Notes: a model not told the origin generated them from the letters alone. Numbered from the stretch's first letter, positions 27,201 to 37,385 are shown. The stretch: DNA of 64,000 nucleotides from Gadus chalcogrammus (GCF_026213295.1 NC_079413.1:22641884-22705883), one strand, 5' to 3'. Program-made: numbers and translations.

Positions 27201-30200
27201 CTTTCATTTCACAATTTCTATTTCCATAAACAATAAACAAGTCAGACATAAGAGTGAATAGAAAATCAATACTCGTTAAAACGGCTGCGACAACACGTGT
27301 ATTTTCAGCGATATCCGATTCATATTCGGTCGCTCATGTTAATGCCGGGGTGTTGTGTTCACTACTGCATTGAGTCAATCATACAGTTATGGTCAGTTGA
27401 ATTGTACAGCTTCTAGGTGGCGTAATAATGCAGAGGGATAGAGGCGAGAGGAGGGGAAGAAGAATGTAATGTATGTTGATACTAGTGGTGGATTGAATGA
27501 TTCGATCCGTGACCCAGTTCGCGTGATTCAGTTCGCCAAGAGGAGTCGTTCGCGAATCGTTCTTTCGTTCAGTCGAGTTTCCGGTAGCACTTACTCCACT
27601 GAGTCTGACTGACTCAGCTGAGAACCGTGCAATGGCGTGCATTCCATGATGCGATTCACCGCTACCGGAAACCAGGCTGAACGAACATACGATTCGCGAA
27701 CGACTCAGTCGAGTTTCCGGTGAATCGATTCACCGGGAACTCGACTGAACTGGGAGGAGTCGTTCGCGAATCAGCCTAGTTTCCGGTAGCGGTGAATCGC
27801 ATCATGGAATGCACGCCATTGCACGGTTCTCAGCTGAGTCAGTCAGACTCAGCGGAGTTAGTGCTACCGGAAACTCGTTCGTTCGTTCAGTCGAGTTTCC
27901 GGTGAATCGAATGGTGAACGAGACGAACAAACCTGTTCGGTTCGGTTCGTTCGTCCTAAATACTCGTTCATTCGAACCGGTTCGCGAACGAACGAGCCAA
28001 CACTAGTTGATACAAGAACGGAGATAAAGAGATGGCTGGAAAGTAACGCGTTCATGTTGGTTATTACTACACCCAACATAACACAGGGGCGTGTTTGTTT
28101 GGAATACCATCAGTACGCCATTTTGTTTTTAAAACTCGATTGGTAGATTGACGAACACAGATTTTGTGACATCCGTCATTAACACGCAAGCTCTGTGTTC
28201 GCCAATCTACTTATCGAGTCTTAAAAACAAAATGGCGTCGACGGGGGATCTACGGATGATATTGTGTGTAAAAAAATGTCCTTTTTAATAAACAATCTGT
28301 ACACTAACAAAGTTCTCAATGCCTCGTTTTATATGTTAAGACCCTTATTATACTACCAAAGAAGTGTCGGGCTACTTTTAGCCTTTTAAGTGGTTTCAAA
28401 TAGCGATTTAGTTTTTACCATAACCAGTGCCCCCATCGTTCCAAGTTTATAGTGTTTTGATAGAATCTGCTAAAAACAGCCAACCGAAGAAAGCGTCTCT
28501 ATATGCGTTTTTTGTGCTCCAAAACAAACGTTTCAACTCGTTCATACAAAACATATCCCAAATGTATTTTATACCGGAATTACCCTTTAACAGATGACAC
28601 ATGACAAACTCCATCAAAACAAACGTTTCAACTCGTTCATACAAAACATATCCCAAATGTATTTTACACCGGAATTACCCTTTAACAGATGACACATGAC
28701 AAACTCCATCAAAGCAGGAGGAGTTATGTAAGCTGATACCGTTTGTACCACCGTTACCAAGCTATCATCAAAAATGATGAGATTTTTGTAGTTTTCCTTG
28801 GTTTAACCGACTCAATCGGCTGAATATCAAATATTCTTAACAATACTTTGAGGATGTGGCTTTTGGGTTATCCAGGATAGATGTGTAGTTGTAGTTAGCT
28901 ATTCTTAATGTACGTGTTCAACCATGCTGGGGTGTTAAGAGCAGTGGTACCTGCAGGCGTGTGAGGCGGGTGAAGTCTGGCCTCAGGTAGTAGACCACCC
29001 CCTGCCAAGCTCCGGGTAGAGTCAAGCCCCGGACCAGCAGGATGGCCAGCATCACGTACACTCAAAAAAATATTTAAGCCCAAAAGTTAAAATGTATGCA
29101 TTTCAATTACATGACAATTTTCCATCTATTTTGATCACATAACTCCAATGTAAAAAATGACATTTCAATCCATGTTTATTAATCATGTTCATTCAACATG
29201 AATAAATTAGATAAACTCAACATTAATCAATTAAATTGGACTTACTCAGGTATTATGCATAAACCCAATGTATTTGGTTAGATTACATGAACATGATTAA
29301 TAAACATGGATTGAAATGTCATTTTTTACATTGGAGTTATGTGATCAAAATAGATGGAAAATTGTCATGTAATTGAAATGCATACATTTTAACTTTTGGG
29401 CTTAAATAGTCTTCACTGTACCTCAGTTTTCGTATTCTGCTGAAATTCAGCTATACAATCACTGTTTACAAAAACACAAGTTAAATATCATTTTGCGAAG
29501 AAATAAGAAGGTAGGACATACATTAGAGCAATTATCCATATTTATTACGACAACAAGGAGCCTGGAAAGGAATTTGGAAAATAAATAAAAAACAAATACA
29601 TTTATTGACAGTTGTACAAATTAGTACAATCTCCTGTGTGTGTGTGTGTGTGTGGAGATTGAGATTGATCCAGAGGCAACTGTTAGTGTGATCTGAAGAG
29701 CACTAAATTACAAGAATAACGCTGAGCTCAATACCTGCTTGATACTGGTGATATGTCACAAAGTTTACACTCCCACATTCACACAAACCTGCAGAAAAAA
29801 AAGAAAGGGTGGAAGGGACAGATTAGCTGATCAATATTTTAGTAGAGAAAACCCAACAAAAAATGCCACTAATACTTACTATTAAGAGGTTGCCCTGGTT
29901 TTCACAAAGTAAATCCAAAGAGAGAATACCTGAATATGAAAATTGAGGAAAAGTAGGCTATAAGTGACAATTCACACGAGACGATAAATGTAAGTCCATG
30001 GGCATGAATCCCCCCCCCCCCCCCCAACAGCCGCCATTACCAACTCTCGTCCAAAACTGTGGTAATATGGCATCTTTGGACGTTTTAATACATTTGGAGA
30101 TGGCAAAGTATAGCATATATTCGAACTGTGTTTTATCAAAACAACCACGTTTTCATAGATTACCAGTACACTCCCGACAACAGGCTCTCACTCCCTACGC

Positions 30201-30942
30201 AACGGCTGGACGTGTACGGTCGGCAACCACTCCCTCGATTGCACCTTAACGGCCAGGAGCCAGTCAATCGCGGGGACATGCGAAATACGATAGCTAGCTA
30301 AATGCTTTGGCAGACCCAATGTCGTAGTGCTAGCCACCTGACGTAAACCATGCCTAAATGCTAAGGGCACAAGCCGTTGCACAACATAAGCCAAGGGATT
30401 TGCGATACCATTGTGAAAGCAATAGCATATTTATGGTGTTTCATGACTATTTTCCTAGCCAGGTTACCCAGCTAGTTAGCTAAATAGTTAGCTAGTGCTA
30501 GTTACAGTGCTAGATAACTCGCCTAAATGAATAAAGAAACGCTTATATTCAGTAACAGAACATCTATGCTAATGTTACCCATTAAACATGTGGACATCTA
30601 ATAAATAATCGGTTTCTAGTTAACTTAAACGGATAAAAAGCTTACCAAACTCGGTCCATTTATCAGCACGAGGTCTGCTGGTTCAGGAATGAAAGAGTGG
30701 CTTCAGGTGGATCCAATGAATTCCAGTGAAACGATTAAATAGACTTAATGTGAATAAATCAGATTTAATTTCCTATTGAACTGGTTTATGTTGTATTTAA
30801 TGAATATGGATGAATATAATATATGATGTATTTACTTTAAACAGGTTTAATTTAAATGTTAAGCTTAAAGTTTATTATGGCAAAAAATCATTTTTTTGAG
30901 TGTAGGGGAACACCGCCGTGACATACACAACCTACACACACA

Positions 30943-30978
<36 letters not shown>

Positions 30979-33900
30979 CAGGCACGAACGTACCACACAC
31001 ACACACACACACATGTGCTTACATGCAAACAAACATGCAAACACACACACACATACACACACACCACATGCACGCACACACACACAATAGTGGAAAACCG
31101 AAACTGAATACCCACAATATTGGGGGTATTCAGCAAGCAAAGGCATCTACAATAGTGTGTCCTGTATGTGTACTTGTAACAACAAATATCAACGTAGTAG
31201 TTTGTCACGTATGCATGACATACGTACTTGTGTTCAGCGCACTAGCTGGCTGGAATAAGAACGAGGATGTTGGACCGACCTTTCCAGTGGACTTGACTCC
31301 CTTCCATATGCAGAAGTAGCAGGCCAGCCAGCAGGCCAGGAGACAGGCGCACAGCTCCCATTGGACGGCCCCCAGCTCCTCGATCCCCCCGGACATGGAG
31401 AGCACACGCCTCCTGAAGGCGGCAAGGAAATCGGGGCATTCAGACGCCGGCATCTGGTTCACCATCAATGATTATGGAGCACTCGCATTGCAATATAATG
31501 CAATGGATCCGTGCAAGAATGGACACTATGGTTACACATTCACGCTCCGCTGTCAGAGGATATAAAGACCAAAATAGTATTTATTAAGCAAGTATACATC
31601 ATTATTGACTTACTCCCAGAACTCCATCACTGCAGAACTGTTCGGCGCTTTAGATGTCCAGTTGCCACCCAATTCAGCGTAGTGTTGGCTGGTCATGTTC
31701 GGAGTAGTCAGCTCCACACAAGCGTCTGTTGTTGGTTGAATCATAGTACACTTTTTATGTTTTCACATCATCAGGTGTCCATTTAAACCTACTGACCTGA
31801 CAGAACTTCCAAAACTTTTCTCTGAAGTTGAAAGTAGCTTGAACAGATTGGAATTGATACTATCACCGATAAGTCCTCACCGACCTGTGTTCCAGTCGTT
31901 GCTGCAAGTGGTCCACGGCAGCACGGAGGCAAAGGAGGAGAGCAGGTAGAAGAGCGAATAGGCCAGTATAACCAGATATATTGTTGAATATGCCCGGATC
32001 ACCATAATGGCATAGCCAACACCTGAGGAGGGCGCAGATTGCTGTGTTATTCACGGCTACGGCTGAACTACATCGTGATGCAAAACCGGCAATACGGTTT
32101 AAGGTGCTTTATTAGATGTAAGAGCTAAAATGTTTGTTTAATTGATTGGTTAAAAAAGTACATGATTCCAACACCCAATGATGGATAGACTAGGGAGGGA
32201 GCAGAGAGCTCCCTCTCTTTACAACACTTCAATCTTACCTATAGCAACTTAAAGGGGTACCAAGTCCGCGGTGATATGGCTGTATTGTGCCTGCTAGCTG
32301 TCTGCATAGGTGCAGTATTGATGAATTCATTGAAACTAGTTTTTCTCACGTCTCGCGTGAGAATCACTGGGAGTTTAGCGTACCCTCTAGCAGCGCACAT
32401 AGCTTCTTCCAGCAGGTGATGGTTCCCTCCTGGGTGAACTGGCCCAGCGCGTTCTCCATCAAGAAAAGGGGAACACCAGACAGAAGAGCTAACACACAGT
32501 AAGGCAGCAAGAACACACCTGTGAAGTAAAGAAAACAGGAACCTTTTACACTGGGAAGAACTAATACTTGCACCATACTCATCATCACTTGTAAACATGT
32601 CATGTTTAGGGCTACATGTAAAAAAAAATTTGGGAGTTCTCAGAATTCTGAGATAAAGTCAGAATTCTGAATTATTTTATTCTCTCTTCTCCGACTTTAA
32701 ACTCAGAGAAAAAAAAAGCACATTTGGCCCTAATACTCTTCCATAGTATCGCTAGCTACTACTTTTATAATTTAAATACCTATATTTTAAATATCCAACT
32801 ATAAAACTTTGCATTTCAAAATTGAAGTCAATCGGAGGACGGTGAATTAACGTCAACTACTTCAGACGTCGATTTCGAATTTGGCCCCATAGGTTGTCGT
32901 AAAGGTGGCAAGGTTACCTCCCCTTTCTCTGCCTTGCCCTTCCAGAGAATTTGGCCCGCCAATGAGACGATGAGCTACGACCGTGTGAGCGCAACGTGTG
33001 TGTGTGTGTGAATATACACACTCTGTAACGCAAGTGTTGTACACTTCTTTGTTTTTTTTATATTTGCAGAACACGGCCAAAAGCTGTGTGCGCCTCCGGA
33101 TGATATTATGAATCCGAGCCAATCCACCGCGATACATCCACTGTAAACACTGGCCCATGGTACCGTGGCCGCAAGCTGCACGGGGCCACACCCCCACCCT
33201 CCACCTTGACCCGCCTCTAAGAAACGGCCCGTTTGTGGAAAGCTTGTTGTGGCTGTAATTCTGCCCCAAGGCTGAACGTCTTTAAGTAATGTGTTAGGGG
33301 CCAACTAACACCTATATTGACCGAGACTCATCCCACCCAGGACATAACCTGTTTGAACTGTTGCCCTCTGGCAGGCGCTACAGGGCAAACAGATCACAAA
33401 CAAACAGGCTAAAAAACAGTTTCTACCCCAGAGCTGTTATTTCTCTAAATAATGCAGAATTATAAATTATTCCATTATCATACCAATCTGACCTTTAAAA
33501 TTGGCTGACATTTTAAAATATATACATTTGTTTGAGTTCTTTAACATTCTATATATATTTTTTAAAAATAACCCTTTTTCTCATTTAGTTTTTGTTTTAA
33601 AAAGCATTATTAACTTATTTTGAGAGCCTCTACCCCAATTTCGCGGCACTTTGTGCAATGACAATAAAGACATTCTGATTCTGATATAAAACAATCCATG
33701 AAGTAGCATGCCATGGGACCTTTAAGTGTTGCAGAATTAGCATTTTTACTTTGAGAAGTTCATGTTTTCTATTTAAAAGTACATGTCAAACAGACTTTAA
33801 ACGAAGCACAAAAAGTAAAAGTATAATTGAAATAAATTATTTGTAATTCACCAAACTACTTTCTGCAAAGGAAAACAGTTGATAACATCGGTGTACACAG

Positions 33901-34469
33901 ACGCCGCTGTGATCTGGGTCAGTCCACAGTTCCACATTCCATTCAGGAACAAACGAAGGAAAAGTGACTGTTCACTGGGACAGGACAAGTTAAAAGAATT
34001 AGAACATCCCGTACATTTACATTAGATTTAGCGATTACGCAGACCCATTTATCAAATCATTAGGTTATACATTTCTAGGTGTTTGTCATCCACCTGTCAA
34101 TTTGCAGACTATTTCTACACAGGCATGCCTGGCCTGCATCTGGGAACTGGAACGACTTTTTAGGCATTCTCTTAATTGACCAACTATTGGTTAATACATT
34201 TAATATTGAGGTAATTCCGGGTATAAGAGCACCACGTTTATCTACGAGATAAAAATAATGCACATTGTGCACTTGTAAACCCAGTTCTGCCATGTGCCTT
34301 GTTTTCTGCAGGATACACTTTTGAAGGAGTTTTCTCCGGGTGAAAGTTACTCACCTCCACCGTTCTTGTAGCAGAGATAGGGGAATCTCCAGACATTGCC
34401 CAGACCGACCATGTACCCGGCCATAGCCAGAATATACTCGCGCTTGTGCGTCCATTGCTCTCTCTCCAT
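15224..34469 (-). CDS. SLC6A-family Na+/Cl- neurotransmitter transporter (GABA/betaine/taurine type), exon 6 interrupted
   Basis: A 12-TM plasma-membrane symporter moving a GABA- or amino-acid-like solute with Na+ and Cl-. Fourteen coding exons on minus: 34355-34469 (ATG 34469), 32384-32518, 31885-32022, 31614-31725, 31280-31412, 30903-30931 plus 28951-29056, 19455-19558, 18905-19029, 18710-18822, 18443-18580, 17953-18055, 17008-17108, 15912-16082 and 15328-15224 (TAA). Joined without the exon 6 insert they total 1,728 nt and stay in phase at every junction, giving 575 aa, slightly short for the family. Landmarks are TM1 [20 protein letters not shown]2 with CSNDWNT and glycosylation sites, [29 protein letters not shown] (TM7-8), [14 protein letters not shown] and [13 protein letters not shown]. 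As assembled, a 1,844-bp transposon in exon 6 brings an early stop. Exon 10 is followed by GC, not GT. A BEL/Pao element occupies intron 6. The exact substrate and paralogue are not resolved. Confidence 0.87.
15329..15911. other. SLC6A intron 13, nothing recognised
   Basis: Ordinary AT-rich intron between the last two SLC6A coding exons. On minus it ends with a strong pyrimidine tract (TTTTTTTCTTCCCTTTATCC) before the CAG acceptor at 15329-15331. Confidence 0.7.
16083..17007. other. SLC6A intron 12, nothing recognised
   Basis: AT-rich with no repeat or coding similarity seen. It has good GTAAGA donor and CCTCAG acceptor ends on minus. Confidence 0.7.
17109..17952. other. SLC6A intron 11, nothing recognised
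   Basis: The open frame at 17406-17627 shows no SLC6A similarity, and exon phases close without it. No repeat was recognised. Confidence 0.65.
19594..20084 (-). repeat. BEL/Pao 3' LTR
   Basis: 491-bp direct repeat; the left LTR on the plus strand and the 3' LTR relative to the element. ACACG duplicate precedes it. Confidence 0.96.
20461..26562 (-). CDS. pol: BEL/Pao gag-pol polyprotein
   Basis: A single uninterrupted frame of 2,033 codons from ATG at 26562. In order: an N-terminal gag-like region with an acidic run (about 110-130) and an Ala/Lys coiled coil (about 170-225); a DUF1759-type gag domain around 350-500; zinc knuckles ([14 protein letters not shown] near 640); an aspartic protease with DPGST near 735; reverse transcriptase with YVDD near 1150; RNase H starting FCDAS near 1328; an integrase with an HHCC-type region, the VDYFGPID aspartate near 1741, SDNGTNF near 1802 and GGAWERL near 1851; and a C-terminal DUF5641-type tail. 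It copies the element through RNA and inserts it. No envelope gene is present. The motif set and single fused frame are typical of vertebrate Pao elements. The copy looks coding-competent; activity is inference. Confidence 0.95.
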   Translation of the reverse strand: MSVTGKADETLLIKAIASRRGKLSVLTRKKNEINASLEFGESNENVRKHAEVFNKYVEEFIEAQNTVQNLLSNEEEKEADNTDWFEPKIGLFREFINGINKWMDGVEITEEVEDEEENNDDDYDDDAEMKGVVDEGHKDKAVGPEDSVSQTNKAPRKASSSSSASGASSACLKAKAERAALMAKVQALTMKHALDMQQAQIIAKGERLAIEAELAAAEAKVNVYMESESLAAGQAPQPSITTQRNHKPSTSKQLKSESISPIHQLEMSGACTEYLIPVTNQKPPKPQYSVKSNISHQAPPFKAKFKSKNLDHDQGDGNSYKSNENGLTDVMRKQNEITELLVKQHQAALLPSREIPTFDGDALQYRSFIMAFEQGIERKVDNAQDKLFYLEQYTKGEPNLLVRSFLHMDPERGLREAKEQLEWHFGNVMKLTSAHMDKVLSWPPIKAEDGPALRSYALFLRSCFNIMKEVNFMEELETPSHLRAMVSKLPFKLRDRWRTISCDVQERSKRRAKFKDLVEFVEKQSRVVLDPFFGDIHDVTDNKCVLKTKRPAHKNPYKPASRGSSFATTVATMSERSEQKESKPNQPKFNQKEKKQETSTTLEKPCLYCSKDHSLEFCDVLKSKHNNEKVEFMKSEGLCFGCLGRGHMSRYCKNRMTCQVCHQNHPSILHFNLKEKVESQVTKRDFGESAKITSSLVSLDAGSLIGAGNNACKLSIVPVQVKLCKGTKVVQTYAFLDPGSTATFCTEELMTELNARGKKVKVLLKTMGQEKPVTSYKIPGMEVAGLKGNTFIQLPDVFSQESIPVCKDNIPTEEDLKEWPYLKDVELEPIEASIGLLIGANAPKVLEPWRVINSKGNGPFAVETLLGWVINGPLGHKDCMSDCHPVLVNRIDISSLEDILTQQYNQDFAEQHYEKQEMSVEDKQFMNIVSDSAVLEDGHYYLKLPFREPGVNMPNNRHSALQRAQQLLKRFNKDQTFFEEYKDFMQDVLIKGYAEVIPQDELQTKSGKVWYIPHHGVYHPRKKKLRVVFDCASTFHGTSLNRELLQGPDLTNKLIGVMLRFRLGPIALMTDIEGMFHQVRVAREDVDFLRFLWWPDGDITKELIDHRMTVHIFGAVSSPSCATFALLKTAEDNQHDYPAEVVDTVRQSFYVDDCLKAVSSVEKAAWLYRNLKSMCSKGGFHLNKWISNHRSILAMIPEEERAKEVKTLNLDRDKLPMERALGTQWDVESDAFTFSTVLKPQPTTRRGILSVVSSVYDPLGFLAPVVLSAKQILQELCKAKLGWDDKIPQEHADRWQRWLRQLTLLDEFSVSRCITPKGFGEISSIQLHHFCDASEVGLGTVSYLRLTNRKDEVHTVFIMGKAKVAPLKQTTIPRMELAAAVLAVRMDRMLKTELQIPLEESKYWTDSTSVLKYIASTTARFKTFVANRVAIIRTLSKVPQWNYVSSKLNPADVASRGIRTDAFLKSKTWIHGPEFLKTHPCKWPGHDEDPGVISVEDPEVRNVVPVYAAVLQPSESPTAILLSYFSSWIDLKRAVGWILKYKDLLKQLCQERAKALAMHQGSSKQDDIVAKHMQQFKASLKTQRLAIEDMAEAEKAIICFVQKQSFPEELASLVKGTVKKTSSLVQLDPIVVDGVLRVGGRLSRAALPEETKHPAILPKSSHVSKIILRHIHEMVGHSGRNHMLSTLRRKYWILHANAAARAVIRECLACKLRRQRAGNQKMADLPVDRVSPELPPFTHVGVDYFGPIDVKQGRSTVKRYGVIFTCLASRAVHLEVAHSLDTDACINALRRFICRRGQVKEMRSDNGTNFVSSNRELKEALRALNQGKIQKALLQEEIKWTFNPPHGAHHGGAWERLIQQVKKALYSVLKQQTLNDETLQTAMCEAEAILNDRPITPSSDDPNDIEALTPNHILQLKGKPIMPPGLFMKEDSYTRKRWRQVQYITDMFWKRWVKEYLTMMQKRQKWQKPRRNFTVGDLVLVVEDASPRNSWLMGRITETMADSKGHVRRVRLKTRTSVLERPVTRLCLLLEAE
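26802..27292 (-). repeat. BEL/Pao 5' LTR
   Basis: 491-bp direct repeat. The promoter side of the element; read on minus it contains CTTATATAAG as a TATA-like box. Confidence 0.96.
27483..28005. mobile_element. Palindromic non-autonomous hAT element
   Basis: 523 bp with ends TAGTGGTGG and CCAACACTA, flanked by exact 8-bp duplicates GTTGATAC (27475-27482 and 28006-28013). The interior is a long imperfect palindrome of ATTCGCGAACGA and TTTCCGGTGAATCG blocks; the segment around 27585-27690 recurs inverted at 27770-27875. Non-coding. It lies in SLC6A intron 6. Confidence 0.92.
28105..28236. repeat. Inverted-repeat hairpin
   Basis: TACGCCATTTTGTTTTTAAA at the left pairs with the right arm ending AAAACAAAATGGCG. 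The arms of about 50 bp also share AGATTG(A/G)CGAACACAG. Probably a small MITE. Confidence 0.75.
28521..28712. repeat. 95-bp tandem duplication
   Basis: Two adjacent, nearly identical 95-bp units starting AAAACAAACGTTTCAACTCG at 28521 and 28616. Confidence 0.9.
29059..30902. mobile_element. 1.84-kb non-autonomous DNA transposon inside SLC6A exon 6
   Basis: The inverted ends read CACTCAAAAAAAT at both sides and are flanked by TA at 29057-29058 and 30903-30904. Removing the element and one TA joins the FPY and VMLAILL codons and restores a 135-nt exon in phase. The left part is a hairpin (arms about 29071-29205 and 29276-29408), followed by AT-rich DNA with a short (TG)n at 29638 and a C-run at 30009-30025. 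No transposase frame is seen. A TA target fits the Tc1/mariner group, but the family is not proven. Confidence 0.92.
30935..31085. repeat. (CA)n clusters before SLC6A exon 6
   Basis: On minus this GT-rich tract serves as the acceptor region of exon 6. It is the counterpart of the 5891-6095 repeat at the edge of the partial copy. Confidence 0.9.
32870..33725. repeat. Dispersed repeat in SLC6A intron 1, split by a LINE
   Basis: Blocks such as GAGAATTTGGCCCGCCAATG, TGTAACGCAAGTGTTGTACA, GGCTGTAATTCTGCCCCAAG and TAGCATGCCATGGGACCTTT recur at 52380-52440 and 53540-53985 in the amine oxidase intron. Non-coding, probably a MITE or SINE family. The Rex1-like piece at 33300-33690 interrupts it. Confidence 0.75.
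33300..33690 (+). mobile_element. Rex1-like LINE 3' fragment
   Basis: The plus frame reads [20 protein letters not shown] then [13 protein letters not shown] and a stop. A 3' UTR follows, ending TGTGCAATGACAATAAAGAC and a TTCTGATTCTGA tail. It is the same family type as the fragment at 5321-5668, and 5'-truncated. Confidence 0.85.
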
Positions 34470-34761
34470 CGTTAGACTCAAAACAAACACAATAACGAAA
34501 GACTGCGCACCAGACTACACCGTGTCCATGTGCCTTGTCCCGGCTGTTTGCAGATTCCTCATGCACAGTAGAACAAGTTATGCAGGTGTTACAAACAACT
34601 TCAACAGCATTGTTAAATTAAAGAGAGATGTATTCGGCAATCCACTCAACGAGCCCGCCTGTCTGATTGTGGGCGGTACACTGACATTCTCAACTGCTTT
34701 ACCTCGAGGCGACAGAGGATTTCTTTTAGCCCCCTTGACATAAACATAACCCCTGGTCTGT

Positions 34762-35028
34762 TCATTTCTCCCGAGCTATCCCTACCCGACGTAACAGCAG
34801 CACGAGCGCACCTTCTACTGCCTTAGCAGTGGGGGAACGGAGGGGCAGGGCTTCAGGGTAGCAGGTGGCATTGTCTACCATCACCAGGATGCACCGAAGG
34901 CCCCGGCTAGTCTTAAGGAGATGTCCTACAATTTCCAGTGCTAGCCGGTTGACGGGTACCCCGATAATGGGCATTGGGATTAAAGGGTTTCGAGCCGGGC
35001 CTAGGGGCAGTGTAAGTGTATACATCAT
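34762..35028 (-). pseudogene. Ty3/gypsy integrase fragment
   Basis: The minus frame contains IPMPIIGVPVNRLALEIVGH followed by LVMVDNATCYPEALPLR and LVLLLRRVGI, which is recognisable gypsy integrase core. The first catalytic Asp position appears to be Glu (LALEIVG). No LTRs or other pol parts are found nearby, so it is a dead remnant just upstream of SLC6A exon 1. The remaining DNA to 35620 shows nothing else. Confidence 0.75.
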
Positions 35029-35619
35029 GCACCATCACAGACTTTCCAAATCAACTGTGGTTTCTTTAGTGGAAAAAAAAACGAATTCATGGAGACGCCT
35101 TCACGAGTTTGCAAAATCTCCACATTTCTTAAACAACACTTTTTTATTTAGGCCACAGTGCACAGCAACAGTGTGATAGAAAGGCAGAAGGGGTGAGTGT
35201 GCGCAACCCCATTTGAGGTGTCCTTAGGAAGCACGATGAAAGCACCTGTGATGAACGGAGTCTACGACCGGGTCTGACAAGGTGCCTACGACTAATGCGA
35301 CAAACCTAATGATGATGGATGTGGGAGGGCGAAGAGCCAGCTTTGTGCTGCGGGGGGGGGGGCAGATAGGAATGCAGTAACGCTGACGCTGCTTGAGAAG
35401 AAGACACAAGTTCGTACCTGTTCTGCCTTCGCTCACTCAGTTTTAAAGTGGCTAGTAATTATGAGATGTTTTGCAGTTGACCTTTGTGTGAACTGTGGGT
35501 TTTAGATGAAAGGACTGAGATTAGGGCATGGTGTGGTATAGGCAAGGGCAGGAAGGCTGAGCATATCAGTGGGGCTTTATTATCTCTTCAAATAAATATG
35601 ATTCATGTAAACTGGAGCC

Positions 35620-35764
<145 letters not shown>

Positions 35765-37194
35765 GGCGGACTCAGACTGTTTGAAGGGCAGGGGCGAAAA
35801 AATAAAAAGGGCACATTCTGGACAACATGGGGCCCCACCAGCGGACACAGTGGCTTTTTCTAACTTGATGGTGTTTTGTTCCCCCAACGGAGCCTTAAAG
35901 GCAGCGCTGCCTTGAAGGTCCCATTCGGGGCACATGTTACATCTCCATGCCTAAAAGAATAGTTGGGCTCATTACTGGGGGTCCTCCCCCAGAAAAAAAA
36001 ATTGCTTCAAAGACACTGTTTCCCCTTATTCTAGCGACTTTAGAAACACCAAAATGAGTTGTTCACATCATTGTGCACTTTCACATTTTAGCCAAAGAAA
36101 GGAGGGTGCCTTACTGCTTTCATCTTTACTAACATTTAAGTAAAAATTTGACCGGAGAAAATTCAATGTGCCGCTACCATACAGTCTTTGAGCGCTGACA
36201 GCCAGCTACGGAAACATTTAAGGATGTTCTCCTTCATGTTGAGGTGATAGCTGACCATTATCGTCTCTCTTGCATGAAATGACCTACACTTGAATGATCT
36301 TTGCTCAAAAAATGTATATACATTTTTAACGGAACAAACTGCAAACTGAAAATATTAGGTTTTTCTAACTTGGCATCTAATTGCGCTTTTCCACTATGGG
36401 TACTGACATACTCTTAATCTGCTTTTTGCTTCGTTATCCAGTGGAGATTTAAGTACCACTCGATGTAGCTGTTTGTCATGGCGACGCCACATGAAAGCAA
36501 CGCCTCGCATTCCCCGTTCGTCAGCTACCAAAGAGAGGAACGTCTGTACCTCAATAGCTAACCACAACATGTTTTTTTTGGTTTGCCATATTCCTGCTCC
36601 AGAGGGCACATCATCATCATCAGGGGCAACCTAGGGCACTCGTTAATTTTTGTTCACGTGTAAAGGGCAGCCAATAAGGCACTTTCTCTCATTTTCACCA
36701 CCATAGAGGGCACTTTAGGCAAGGCAACTTTATTTATATAGCACTTTTCATACACAAGGCAGACTCAAAGTGCTTCACATATAAACATTGTCATACAATA
36801 AAATAAAATAATAGATAAGTAAAAGAAAACGTATGCAAAGAAATGAGTAAAATAGAAGGTGCAATGTATTTAAGATCAGATCAACAGTCTCTCTGGTAAC
36901 CGCGTCGGGACTCCAACCCGACTTAAAGGAACTTGGTACTTTCTCTGGGACTCCAACCCGGATTCTAGTAACCCTTATCCTTTCTCTCTGGTATCAGATC
37001 ATGCATCTTTCTGGTAAAAATAGAAAATTAAATTGAAAGTTAAAAAGGCTTTTTAGTAGGTAATATTGACAGTGCAATGTATTTAAGATCAGATCAACAG
37101 TCTCTCTGGATGACATGCAATTCCTATTCAAGGACTCTAACCCAGATTCTAGGACTCTAACCCAGACCAAAGGCCTTATTCTGGAATTCCACCC

Positions 37195-37385
37195 ACACAC
37201 AAACTCAGGACTCTAACCCTTATACAAATACAAACTCAGGACTCTAACCCTTATACAAATACAAACTCAGGACTCTAACCCTTATACAAATACAAACTCA
37301 GGACTCTAACCCTTATACAAATACAAACTCAGGACTCTAACCCTTATACAAATACAAACTCAGGACTCTAACCCTTATACACCTC
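37195..37385. repeat. 27-30 bp tandem repeat in the L2 3' UTR
   Basis: About seven copies of ACAAACTCAGGACTCTAACC followed by CTTATACAAAT. Confidence 0.93.

Larger units (their letters stand above)
19594..27292 (-). mobile_element. Full-length BEL/Pao LTR retrotransposon
   Basis: 7,699 bp with direct LTRs at 19594-20084 and 26802-27292. Both are 491 bp, start TG and end CA, and appear identical when read side by side. Flanks are exact 5-bp duplicates ACACG at 19589-19593 and 27293-27297. A purine-rich tract (AGGGGCCGGAA on minus) precedes the 3' LTR at about 20085-20100. The LTRs carry a TATATAAG box. It is inserted in the SLC6A intron just upstream of the exon at 19455-19558, in the same orientation as that gene. 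Identical LTRs and an unbroken frame indicate recent insertion. Confidence 0.96.
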
